DNA from: Rhodospirillales bacterium
Lineage (GTDB): Bacteria; Pseudomonadota; Alphaproteobacteria; Rhodospirillales; Casp-alpha2
Direction of reading: 5' to 3'
NCBI GenBank assembly: GCA_030727885.1
Contig: JANRAT010000097.1
Span: forward strand, 1-7,429
Length of the DNA stretch: 7,429 nucleotides
Shown: positions 1 through 7,323 of the stretch, piece by piece
Numbering within the stretch: position 1 is the stretch's first letter
Layout: every line of letters begins with the position of its first letter
Made by a program: the position numbers and the translations under genes
The notes under the pieces: model-generated
Told to the model about the DNA's origin: nothing
Database searches by the model: none
The model's input: only the letters and a program-made list of their open reading frames with translations

Positions 1-2
1 CG

Positions 3-989
3 CTGCAGGAGCCCTTGCACCAGATTCTGATCAGCGCCTCCCAGCGTGTGACAAGCGACCAGGCGATCAAAGTCGCTTACGTTGAAAACCTGACATTTTT
101 TGTCGCCGGATCGCTGACCATCCTGATGTTGACCGGCGGCGCGGCGATTTTCTTTTTCTACAGGGAAAACCAGCGTGCGACGTCGGAAATGAAAGCCCGT
201 ATGCAAACCGAGATCGCCTTGCGCAAATCGATAGAGGAAGCCGAGGCGGCCAACGCGGCCAAGTCGATATTCCTGGCCAAGATGACACACGAACTACGCA
301 CGCCGCTTAATGCCATCATCGGTTTCTCAAGCCTGATCCAGTCACAGGCCCTTGGCCCGATCAACAATGAAAAATATCTCGAGTATGCGGAGGACATCAA
401 TTCTTCCGGAACCTATCTGCTGGAACTGATCTCCGATGTCCTCGACATTTCGGTGATTGAATCAGGCGAACTGCCGATTGAAGAACGCACTTTTGAAACC
501 AGCATTCTGGTGCGTAGCTGCGAGATGGCGTTCCGTCCCGCTGCCGAGCGCAAAAAGATAGATTTTCGTATTGAGATGGCGGATGCACCAGCGTACCTGT
601 TCGGCGATGTCCGGCGCATCAAGCAGATCATCTTCAACCTTCTGTCAAATGCCTTCAAATTTACCCCGCAAGGCGGCTCTGTCGTGGTGACATCTAATTA
701 TGATGAAAACGGTGTGACATTTTCCGTTACTGACACCGGTGCGGGCATTCCCGAAGCGGCGCTTGAACGCATTTTCGTGCCGTTTGCCCAGGTTGCTGAA
801 ACGATGCACCAGAATATCGAGGGATTTGGTCTGGGTCTCAGCATCGTCAAGCATCTGACCGAAATGCACGGCGGCAAGGTCAATATTACCAGCACCTTCG
901 GGGTCGGCACCAAAGCCAGCATATGGCTGCCGGCTTTTCGGGTTGCAAGCGTTGGCCCGAACAAGCTTGACCACTCTGAAGCCTGCTGA
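3..989 (+). CDS. Membrane sensor histidine kinase, PleC/DivJ/PdhS-like (5' end outside window)
   Basis: C-terminal 328 residues of a two-component sensor kinase. The frame is open to the left edge, so the true start lies upstream; the TTG at 15 is not a credible start. Numbering from the first whole codon at 3, a short presumed periplasmic stretch leads into a hydrophobic membrane segment (about 29-53). A charged, probably coiled-coil linker (about 54-90) follows, then the HisKA dimerisation domain with phosphoacceptor His96 in THELRTPLNAIIGFS. The HATPase domain has an N box with Asn212 and Asn216 (FNLLSNAFKF), a G1 box DTGAGIP at 244-250, an F-like box FVPFAQV, and a G2 box GFGLGLS at 274-280. 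All key ATP-binding and phosphotransfer residues are present, so it should be active. The DHp helices (GPINNEKYLEYAEDINSSG, then LLELISDVLDIS) resemble alphaproteobacterial PleC, DivJ and PdhS kinases, which act on DivK/PleD-type receivers. That partner is an inference. No HAMP or PAS domain lies between membrane and DHp, and no response regulator is in view. ribF follows after 14 nt. Confidence 0.93.
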   Translation: MQEPLHQILISASQRVTSDQAIKVAYVENLTFFVAGSLTILMLTGGAAIFFFYRENQRATSEMKARMQTEIALRKSIEEAEAANAAKSIFLAKMTHELRTPLNAIIGFSSLIQSQALGPINNEKYLEYAEDINSSGTYLLELISDVLDISVIESGELPIEERTFETSILVRSCEMAFRPAAERKKIDFRIEMADAPAYLFGDVRRIKQIIFNLLSNAFKFTPQGGSVVVTSNYDENGVTFSVTDTGAGIPEAALERIFVPFAQVAETMHQNIEGFGLGLSIVKHLTEMHGGKVNITSTFGVGTKASIWLPAFRVASVGPNKLDHSEAC

Positions 990-1003
990 CACTTTCCAAC
1001 GCG

Positions 1004-1945
1004 ATGCATATCTACAGACAGGCAAAATCACTGCAAAAGCAGTATCGGGGCGCAGTCATTGCCGTCGGCAATTTCGACGGCATTCATCGCGGCCACCGTA
1101 CGGTCATCGGCGAAGCAGGCTCTATCGCCGCCGCAGCTGGCTTGCCTTGGGGCGTTTTGACCTTCGAGCCGCATCCCAGAGCTGTTTTTCAGCCCGATAC
1201 CGCACCGTTTCGCCTGACGCCGTTCCGCGACAAGGCAGAGCAGATCACCGGACTTGGTGTCGATTTCATGATCGCGCAGCGCTTCGATCTTGCCTTTTCA
1301 AAGCAGAGTGCAGGCGCATTTGTTCAACATTATCTGGCAGAAACACTCCATGTTCATCATGTCGTCGCCGGATACGACTTCAGATTCGGCCACAAACGCC
1401 AGGGCAGCTGCGAAACACTGCTGAGCGAAGGACAGAAGCTCGGCTTTGGTTTTACTGTTGTCGCGGCCGCTTCGGATGATGGCGGCGGGTTGTATTCATC
1501 AAGCCGTTGCCGTGAGCTGATTGCCGCCGGCGATATGCGCGCTGCCGCAGATGTGTTGGGTCGTCCGTTCGAGATTTCCGGGCGCGTCGCCGGTGGTGAC
1601 AAGCGTGGCCGGACGATCGGCTTTCCGACCGCCAATCTGGCTTTGCGAGACTATATCCGCCCGGCGTTCGGGGTTTATGCCGTTCGTGCGCGTCTGCCGG
1701 ATGGCCGCTTGGTTGATGGCGTTGCCAATCTCGGCATGCGGCCAACATTCAACGGTACGGCGCCGAGACTGGAAGTGCATTTGTTTAATTTCGATGCCGA
1801 CATATATGATGCCCGTATCCATGTAGCCTTGCTGGAAATGATCCGTCCGGAAAAGAAATTTGACGGATTGGACAGTTTAAAGGCACAAATCGCCCGCGAC
1901 TGCGATCAAGCGCGTGAAATACTGAAAACCGAAATGAAGCCCTGA
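1004..1945 (+). CDS. ribF: Bifunctional riboflavin kinase / FAD synthetase RibF
   Basis: Cytoplasmic enzyme that phosphorylates riboflavin to FMN and then adenylylates FMN to FAD. At 313 residues it has the usual length of the family. The N-terminal nucleotidyltransferase (FAD synthetase) domain shows the HxGH-type motif GNFDGIHRGH at 22-31, FEPHPR at 54-59, GYDFRFG at 123-129 and the SSSRCRE element at 165-171, where SSTRIRE is more usual. The C-terminal riboflavin kinase domain shows GRTIGFPTANL at 202-212 with the PTAN nucleotide/Mg site, FGVYAV, NLGMRPTFNG at 242-251, and the presumed catalytic Glu257 in LEVHLFNFD. The ATG at 1004 was chosen because MHIYR followed by GAVIAVGNFDG matches the normal N-terminus of alphaproteobacterial RibF. 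I see no clear Shine-Dalgarno sequence before it. It lies 14 nt after the kinase and 3 nt before ileS; ribF-ileS-lspA is a common bacterial gene order. No FMN riboswitch fits in the upstream gap. Confidence 0.97.
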   Translation: MHIYRQAKSLQKQYRGAVIAVGNFDGIHRGHRTVIGEAGSIAAAAGLPWGVLTFEPHPRAVFQPDTAPFRLTPFRDKAEQITGLGVDFMIAQRFDLAFSKQSAGAFVQHYLAETLHVHHVVAGYDFRFGHKRQGSCETLLSEGQKLGFGFTVVAAASDDGGGLYSSSRCRELIAAGDMRAAADVLGRPFEISGRVAGGDKRGRTIGFPTANLALRDYIRPAFGVYAVRARLPDGRLVDGVANLGMRPTFNGTAPRLEVHLFNFDADIYDARIHVALLEMIRPEKKFDGLDSLKAQIARDCDQAREILKTEMKP

Positions 1946-1948
1946 ATC

Positions 1949-4783
1949 ATGACCACAGATTACAAAGCAACGATTTTTCTCCCGAAAACGGACTTTCCGA
2001 TGAAAGCCGGGTTGCCGCAGCGCGAGCCGCAATTGCTGGCGCACTGGGCGGAAATCGGTTTCGAGAAGACCCGAGCCGAGATTTCCAAGGGTCGTGAGAA
2101 GTTCATCCTGCACGATGGTCCGCCCTATGCGAACGGTCATCTGCACATTGGTCATGCGCTGAACAAGATTCTCAAGGACGTCATCAACCGCACGCAGCAG
2201 ATGCTCGGCAAGGACGCCTATTACGTGCCGGGCTGGGATTGCCACGGCCTGCCGATCGAATGGAAAATCGAAGAGGCCTACCGCGCCAAGAAGCTCGACA
2301 AGGATGCTGTGCCAATCGTTGAATTCCGCAAGGAATGCCGCGAGTTTGCCCAGCACTGGATCGATATTCAGCGTGAGGAATTCAAGCGCCTCGGCGTGAT
2401 GGGTGACTGGGATCATCCCTATACCACCATGACCTTTGCCGCCGAAGCGACCATTGCCGGTGAGCTCGGCAAGTTTCTGATGGACGGCTCGCTGTACCGC
2501 GGGTCCAAGCCCGTCATGTGGTCGCCGGTCGAAAAAACCGCACTGGCCGAGGCCGAAGTCGAATACCACGATCACACTTCGACGACGATCTATGTGCGCT
2601 TCCCGTTAATTGAAACCGAGTTAAAGTATATTCTTGGAAGCAGTATCGTCATCTGGACGACGACGCCGTGGACCATGCCCGGCAACCGCGCCGTCGCGTA
2701 CGGTCCCGATATCGATTACGTGGTGATTGAAGTTTCCGCCGTCGCCGAGGGCAGCCTCGCGCAATTGGGTGAGCGCCTGATCGTCTCGAAAGTTCTGCTC
2801 GACGCCTTCAAAACGGCTTGCGGTGTCAACGACTGTGTCGTGCAGGCTGAACTGAAAGGGTCGGCACTGGCCGGTACCATCTGCTCGCATCCGCTGCGCG
2901 GTCAGGGTTATGACTATGACGTGCCGGCGCTGTCGGCCGGCTTTGCCACCACCGAAGAGGGGACCGGTTTCGTGCATATCGCACCGGGCCATGGCGCCGA
3001 CGACTGGGTGCTGGGCATCACGAACGGCATCGAGGTTCCGCAGACGGTCAGTGAAGACGGTACCTACTATAAGCATGTGCCGCTGTTTGCCGGCGAGCAT
3101 GTCTACAAGTGCAACGATCACGTCGCCGACGTCATTCGTGATGCTGGTGGGCTGCTCGGTCGCGGCAAGCTGGTGCACCGATACCCGCATTCGTGGCGCT
3201 CAAAGAAGCCGTTGATTTTCCGCAACACGCCGCAGTGGTTCATTTCCATGGAAACCACCGGTCTCCGTGACAAGGCTCTGAAGGCCATCGACGAGACCCG
3301 CTTCGTCCCTGCGTCGGGCCAGAACCGGCTGCGCGGCATGATCGCCGACCGGCCGGACTGGGTCGTCTCGCGCCAACGTGCCTGGGGTGTGCCGATCACG
3401 GTTTTTGTCGACAAGAAAACCGGCGAGCCGTTGCGCGATCAGGCGGTGCTGGACCGCATCAGTGAAGCCTTCAAGGCAGAAGGGGCGGATGCCTGGTTCG
3501 CCTCACCGCCATCGCGGTTCCTCGGTCCCGACCGCAATCCCGACGACTTCGAACAGGTCACCGACATTCTCGATGTCTGGTTCGACAGTGGCTCGACCCA
3601 TGCCTTCGTGCTCGAAAATGGTCCCTGGGAAGGCCTGCAGTGGCCGGCCTCGTTGTATCTCGAAGGTTCCGACCAGCACCGTGGCTGGTTCCATTCATCG
3701 CTGCTGGAAAGCTGCGGCACGCGCGGACGCGCGCCCTATGACGCGGTCCTGACGCATGGTTTCGTGATGGCCGAAGACGGCCAGAAAATGTCCAAGTCCT
3801 TGGGCAACATCGTTGCCCCGCAGGACGTCATGGACCAGTACGGCGCCGATATCCTGCGCATCTGGGTGGTCAATTCCGACTACTCCGAAGACCTCAGGAT
3901 CGGACCGGAAATCATCAAGCAGCAGGCGGATATCTATCGCCGCCTGCGCAACACCATGCGTTATCTGCTGGGTAATCTTGACGGCTTCAACGAAGTCGAA
4001 CGGATCACCGACGTGACGCAGATGCCGGAGCTGGAACGCTGGGTGCTGCACCGTATCCATGAAATGGACGCGGCCCTCCGCAAGGCCTGCCATGATTTCG
4101 ATTTTCAGCCGTTTTTTGCCGAACTGCATACCTTCTGTGCGGTTGATCTTTCGGCGTTCTATTTCGATATCCGCAAGGACACGCTGTATTGCGACCGACC
4201 GGATTCGATCGCCCGCCGCTCGGCCAGGACTATTCTCGATACGCTGTTCAGTCATCTGACGGCGTGGCTGGCACCGGTGCTCTGTTTCACCGCCGAAGAA
4301 GCCTGGCTGACCCGCTTTCCAGACACGTCACCGACAAATTCGGTGCATTTGCGGACCTTCCCGGACGCCGATGCCGGCTGGCACAATGCCGCGCTGGCGG
4401 AGAAATGGAACAAAGTCCGCAATCTGCGCCGCGCTGTTACCGGTGCCCTTGAAGTCGCACGGGCAGGCAAGGTGATCGGCGCCAGTCTGCAGGCGCACCC
4501 GCAGGTCTACGCTGACGAGGCATACCGGCAGGCCTGTTCGGGCATTGATCCGGCCGAACTCTGCATCACGTCCGGCTTCACCTTCCATGACGGTGTGGCC
4601 CCGGCAGACGCGCACCGTCTTGATGACGTGCCCGACATCGCCGTTGTTGTCGACAAAGCAGACGGCGAGAAGTGCGAACGCTGCTGGAAAGTTCTCGACG
4701 AGGTCGGTGCCGATGCCGAACATCCGACGGTCTGCGGTCGTTGTGCCGATGCGGTCCGTCACTTCGAACCGGCAGTCGCGTGA
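1949..4783 (+). CDS. ileS: Isoleucyl-tRNA synthetase IleS (bacterial zinc-finger type)
   Basis: Class I aminoacyl-tRNA synthetase that charges tRNA-Ile with isoleucine and hydrolyses mischarged Val-tRNA-Ile; cytoplasmic and essential. It has 944 residues, the normal size for the bacterial form. The Rossmann catalytic core has HIGH at 66-69 (within PPYANGHLHIGH) and GWDCHGLPIEWK at about 95-106. The CP1 editing domain carries TTTPWT at 237-242 and HIAPGHGADD at 343-352, including the Asp region used for hydrolytic editing. The core resumes with WVVSRQRAWGVP, WFDSGST at 544-550, GSDQHRGWFHSSLL and KMSKS at 613-617. The anticodon-binding helical domain starts around 694. The C-terminus has an intact four-Cys zinc finger (Cys909, Cys912, Cys929, Cys932). 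It is complete, with no frameshift. The start is 3 nt after the ribF stop, which suggests translational coupling. The stop overlaps the proposed GTG start of lspA. The zinc-finger architecture points to the ordinary housekeeping form rather than the mupirocin-resistant, eukaryote-like form. Confidence 0.99.
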   Translation: MTTDYKATIFLPKTDFPMKAGLPQREPQLLAHWAEIGFEKTRAEISKGREKFILHDGPPYANGHLHIGHALNKILKDVINRTQQMLGKDAYYVPGWDCHGLPIEWKIEEAYRAKKLDKDAVPIVEFRKECREFAQHWIDIQREEFKRLGVMGDWDHPYTTMTFAAEATIAGELGKFLMDGSLYRGSKPVMWSPVEKTALAEAEVEYHDHTSTTIYVRFPLIETELKYILGSSIVIWTTTPWTMPGNRAVAYGPDIDYVVIEVSAVAEGSLAQLGERLIVSKVLLDAFKTACGVNDCVVQAELKGSALAGTICSHPLRGQGYDYDVPALSAGFATTEEGTGFVHIAPGHGADDWVLGITNGIEVPQTVSEDGTYYKHVPLFAGEHVYKCNDHVADVIRDAGGLLGRGKLVHRYPHSWRSKKPLIFRNTPQWFISMETTGLRDKALKAIDETRFVPASGQNRLRGMIADRPDWVVSRQRAWGVPITVFVDKKTGEPLRDQAVLDRISEAFKAEGADAWFASPPSRFLGPDRNPDDFEQVTDILDVWFDSGSTHAFVLENGPWEGLQWPASLYLEGSDQHRGWFHSSLLESCGTRGRAPYDAVLTHGFVMAEDGQKMSKSLGNIVAPQDVMDQYGADILRIWVVNSDYSEDLRIGPEIIKQQADIYRRLRNTMRYLLGNLDGFNEVERITDVTQMPELERWVLHRIHEMDAALRKACHDFDFQPFFAELHTFCAVDLSAFYFDIRKDTLYCDRPDSIARRSARTILDTLFSHLTAWLAPVLCFTAEEAWLTRFPDTSPTNSVHLRTFPDADAGWHNAALAEKWNKVRNLRRAVTGALEVARAGKVIGASLQAHPQVYADEAYRQACSGIDPAELCITSGFTFHDGVAPADAHRLDDVPDIAVVVDKADGEKCERCWKVLDEVGADAEHPTVCGRCADAVRHFEPAVA

Positions 4784-5286
4784 GCGGCGACACGTCAGCG
4801 TCTTCGATGGCCACCCGCCCGCGGGTCATGGCGTTGGGGATCATCGTTGCGATCCTGATTCTCGATCAGGCATCGAAATTCTGGATTCTGGGCAGCGTCA
4901 TGCAGCCGCCCCGGGTCATCGAAGTTACATCATTTTTCAATATCGTGCTGGCCTGGAACCGGGGTGTCAGCTTCGGCATGTTCAATACTGACAGCACCTA
5001 TGGACCGATGCTGCTGACCGGTTTGGCCGTGGGAATCGTCTGCGTCCTCGCGGTCTGGCTGTGGAAAGCACAGACCCGGGTGACCGTAATCTCGATTGCG
5101 CTGGTCATCGGCGGGGCTGCCGGAAATGTCATCGACAGGCTGCAATATGGCGCCGTTGTTGATTTTCTCGACGTGCATGGCTTTGGCTATCACTGGCCGG
5201 CTTTCAATGTCGCCGATAGTGCGATTTGCGTTGGCGCGTCGATCTTGGTATTGGAGTCCTTGTTCAGACGTGGTGAAACGTCATAG
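4780..5286 (+). CDS. lspA: Lipoprotein signal peptidase (signal peptidase II) LspA
   Basis: Inner-membrane aspartyl protease that removes the signal peptide of prolipoproteins after diacylglyceryl modification of the lipobox Cys; the target of globomycin. Counting from the GTG at 4780 it has 168 residues. Four hydrophobic segments are visible, at about 17-33, 76-95, 101-117 and 142-161. Family motifs are LDQASK at 28-33, WNRGVSFGMF at 59-68, GGAAGNVIDR at 111-120 with catalytic Asp119, and FNVADSAICVG at 142-152 with catalytic Asp146. Start choice: the GTG at 4780 overlaps the ileS TGA as GTGA, a classic coupled overlap, and gives the usual family length. ATG codons at 4807 (159 residues) and 4828 (152 residues) are in frame and possible, because no candidate has a clear Shine-Dalgarno sequence. 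It is encoded directly before a lipoprotein gene whose product should be its substrate. Confidence 0.96.
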   Translation: MSGDTSASSMATRPRVMALGIIVAILILDQASKFWILGSVMQPPRVIEVTSFFNIVLAWNRGVSFGMFNTDSTYGPMLLTGLAVGIVCVLAVWLWKAQTRVTVISIALVIGGAAGNVIDRLQYGAVVDFLDVHGFGYHWPAFNVADSAICVGASILVLESLFRRGETS

Positions 5287-5328
5287 ACTCGGCGTTATCG
5301 CCGGTATGATTGGAAAACGGACATTTCG

Positions 5329-5901
5329 ATGATGGTTCGACGGTTTATTGGCATTGCAATGATGTTGGCGCTGGCGCTGACGCTGAGTGCGTGCGAGTCC
5401 GCCAAGAAGGTTATGAGCCAGCAGAAGGACGCACCTGACGAATTCGTCGTCTACCAGCGTCCACCAATCAGCCTGCCACCTGAATTCTCGTTGCACCCAC
5501 CAGATGCCGGCTCTTCCGGCCCACAGGCGATTTCACCGACGGATCAGGCCCGCGCAGCGTTGCTGCAGCAAACACCGCGATTGCAGGACAAGGCTCCGGC
5601 GAATCCCAATCTTTCTGACGGCCTGAATGCCATCATGGCGAAAACCGGTGCCAGCACCGCTGACCCGTCGATCCGTGAAGTGGTCAATTCGGAAACCTCG
5701 ATCCTGTCGAAAGAAGACAAGCGTCTGGCCGATAAAATGATTTTCTGGGTTGATGACAAGCCTTACCAGGGCACGGTCGTTGATGCCGAAAAAGAACAGC
5801 AGCGCATCCGTGAAACCCAGGCACTGGGCAAGTCGATTACCGAAGGTGAGACACCTCAGGTCAAGAAAACACGCGGCACAAAAGGCCTGTTGGATTTTTA
5901 A
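5329..5901 (+). CDS. DUF3035-family outer-membrane lipoprotein (BamF-like candidate)
   Basis: Predicted lipoprotein of 190 residues. The N-terminus has Arg4-Arg5, a hydrophobic stretch (6-18) and the lipobox LSAC, which places the lipidated residue at Cys22. The next residue is Glu rather than the Asp inner-membrane retention signal known from E. coli, so outer-membrane sorting is likely. After the Cys comes the hallmark segment DAPDEFVVYQRPP at 34-46, then SLPPEFSLHPP at 48-58. A low-complexity, Gln/Ala/Pro-rich region follows, then DPSIREVVNSE at 112-122 and a charged C-terminus ending KGLLDF. This matches the DUF3035 family, widespread in Alphaproteobacteria. As I recall, the Caulobacter BAM-complex lipoprotein BamF belongs to or resembles this family and shares a short motif with BamC, so a beta-barrel assembly role is plausible but inferred. 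Two adjacent ATGs, at 5329 and 5332, are possible starts. A weak purine-rich GGAAAACGGA lies 8-17 nt upstream. The gene begins 42 nt after lspA. Confidence 0.85.
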   Translation: MMVRRFIGIAMMLALALTLSACESAKKVMSQQKDAPDEFVVYQRPPISLPPEFSLHPPDAGSSGPQAISPTDQARAALLQQTPRLQDKAPANPNLSDGLNAIMAKTGASTADPSIREVVNSETSILSKEDKRLADKMIFWVDDKPYQGTVVDAEKEQQRIRETQALGKSITEGETPQVKKTRGTKGLLDF

Positions 5902-5973
5902 ATTTTCGTAACCTTTGCGTGATTTGACCTGATTGCCATTGCACTGTCGGCACTTCGGGTCAATATCTGTGCC

Positions 5974-7323
5974 ATGTCCAGATTTTACAAAAATGTGCGT
6001 TTTCTTGCCGCCCTGCTGATTGCCGGATCCATTTTGCCGGCTGCGGCAATGGCCAAGTTGTTCGATCCTGAAACCTTCACGCTGTCTAACGGCATGCAGG
6101 TCGTGGTGATCAGCAATCACCGTGCCCCGGTTGTTCAACATATGGTCTGGTATAAAGTCGGTTCCGCCGACGAAGCGCCGGGCGAATCAGGGATTGCGCA
6201 TCTTCTTGAACACCTGATGTTCAAGGGCACCGATAATCAGAAACCGGGTGAATTTTCCGCCGCCGTCGCCAGAAACGGCGGCCAGGAAAATGCCTTCACC
6301 TCCTATGACCATACGGCCTACTACCAGACCATTGCCAAGGACCGTCTTGAAATGGTCATGCGCATGGAAGCCGATCGCATGACGCATCTGCTGATTACGC
6401 CCAAGCAGGTCGCGCCCGAACGCAATGTCGTGCTTGAAGAACGCCGCATGCGCGTCGACAACAATCCAAGCTCGCAACTGCGCGAAGAGGTCAATGCAGC
6501 ACTTTATCTCAACTACCCCTATCGCCGTCCTGTGATCGGCTGGGAGCACGAGATCAAGGCGCTCAATGTCGATACCATCCTGGCTTTCTACAAGCGTCAT
6601 TACGCGCCCAACAATGCCCTTCTGATTGTTGAAGGCGACATCACGGTGGCGGAACTGAAGCCGCTTGCCGAGAAATATTACGGGGTCATTCCACGTGGAC
6701 CGGACATCGTCCGTGAACGTACCATCGAGCCACCTGCAGGGGCGGATCGCCGCCTCGAGCTTGAGAGTGAGCGGGTCACCCAGCCCGGCTGGAGCCGACG
6801 CTATCTGGCACCGAGCTATCACTATGGCGATACCCGTCAAGCCTATGCGCTGCAGGTGCTTGCCGAGATCATCGGCGGCGGCCCCTCCAGCCGGCTGCAC
6901 AAGAAGCTGGTCGTCGATGATGCCATAGCCCTGTCGGCCGGCGCATTTTATGATGCCGAAGATATCGGTCCGTCTGTATTCGGCTTTTACGCAGCACCCA
7001 AACCCGGTGTCGAGATGGCCAAGCTGGAAGCGGCTGTGATGCATGAAGTTGATGGCGTGCTGCAGACCGGCGTCACCGATCAGGAAGTCGCCGGCGCAAT
7101 TGACCGGATGCGGAACGCAGCGGTTCTGGCAAAAGACGATTTCGGTACGGCTGCGCAGGCATTCGGGGCTGCCCTGACCAGCGGCGGGACCATTGATCAG
7201 GTTGAAAACTGGTTGCAGGAAATCGAAAAGGTGACCCCGGCCAGTGTTGCAGCAGCGGCCAAGTCCGTACTGCAGGGCACCCATAGCGTCACCGCCGAAC
7301 TGCTGCCGAAACCGCAAAGCTGA
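5974..7323 (+). CDS. Periplasmic M16-family zinc metallopeptidase (pitrilysin / MPP-beta-like)
   Basis: Exported zinc peptidase of 449 residues, a normal size for a two-domain M16B protein. A Sec signal peptide is visible: basic start MSRFYKNVR, hydrophobic core about 10-22, and likely cleavage after AMA at 25-27. The mature N-terminal domain has FTLSNGMQVVV at 35-45 and the inverted zinc motif HLLEH at 76-80, in which His76 and His80 bind zinc and Glu79 is the catalytic base. The distal zinc ligand is Glu156, 76 residues after His80, in VVLEERRMR. NAFTSYDHTAYY at 106-117 is a conserved substrate-binding strand. The second domain carries the glycine-rich segment IIGGGPSSRL at 299-308. All catalytic residues are present, so it should be active, cleaving peptides or misfolded proteins in the periplasm; its substrate is unknown. 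The start at ATG 5974 lacks a Shine-Dalgarno sequence but is the one that gives the full signal peptide. The next gene overlaps its stop by 1 nt, and M16B proteins are often encoded in pairs that form heterodimers. It resembles mitochondrial processing peptidase beta and PqqL-type proteins, without evidence for a role in PQQ synthesis. Confidence 0.94.
   Translation: MSRFYKNVRFLAALLIAGSILPAAAMAKLFDPETFTLSNGMQVVVISNHRAPVVQHMVWYKVGSADEAPGESGIAHLLEHLMFKGTDNQKPGEFSAAVARNGGQENAFTSYDHTAYYQTIAKDRLEMVMRMEADRMTHLLITPKQVAPERNVVLEERRMRVDNNPSSQLREEVNAALYLNYPYRRPVIGWEHEIKALNVDTILAFYKRHYAPNNALLIVEGDITVAELKPLAEKYYGVIPRGPDIVRERTIEPPAGADRRLELESERVTQPGWSRRYLAPSYHYGDTRQAYALQVLAEIIGGGPSSRLHKKLVVDDAIALSAGAFYDAEDIGPSVFGFYAAPKPGVEMAKLEAAVMHEVDGVLQTGVTDQEVAGAIDRMRNAAVLAKDDFGTAAQAFGAALTSGGTIDQVENWLQEIEKVTPASVAAAAKSVLQGTHSVTAELLPKPQS

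Noticed and set aside
990..1003. FMN riboswitch or T-box control of ribF/ileS
   Set aside because: The gaps upstream of ribF (14 nt) and ileS (3 nt) cannot hold either element.
943..1479. A 178-codon plus-strand open frame overlapping the kinase end and ribF
   Set aside because: It is an Arg/Ser-rich out-of-frame shadow of ribF. The ribF frame carries all expected motifs.
1877..2575. A 232-codon minus-strand open frame across the ribF-ileS junction
   Set aside because: Both plus-strand genes are unambiguous here, and the antisense translation has no recognisable family features.
5882..5910. Possible terminator after the lipoprotein gene (AAAGGCCT followed by T-rich sequence)
   Set aside because: No stable GC stem with a loop precedes the T run. 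AGGCCT is only a short palindrome without loop space.
5915..5966. Candidate sigma-70 promoter in the 72-nt gap (TTGACC at 5924, TTGCGT at 5915)
   Set aside because: No acceptable -10 hexamer lies 16-18 nt downstream of either element; CAATAT at 5961 is about 31 nt from TTGACC.
5949..5973. Inverted repeat GGCAC...GTGCC directly before the M16 start codon
   Set aside because: The stem is only 5 bp with a 15-nt loop and does not extend inward, which is readily expected by chance. Noted only because it ends exactly at the ATG.
5533..6141. A 202-codon minus-strand frame that crosses the 72-nt gap between the lipoprotein and M16 genes
   Set aside because: It is antisense to two supported genes and shows no domain or signal peptide. 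The gap is too short to suggest a separate gene.
6187..7317. A 376-codon open frame on the minus strand, fully inside the M16 peptidase gene
   Set aside because: It is antisense to a gene with clear catalytic motifs. Its translation shows no recognisable domain, and long antisense frames are expected opposite GC-biased codons.
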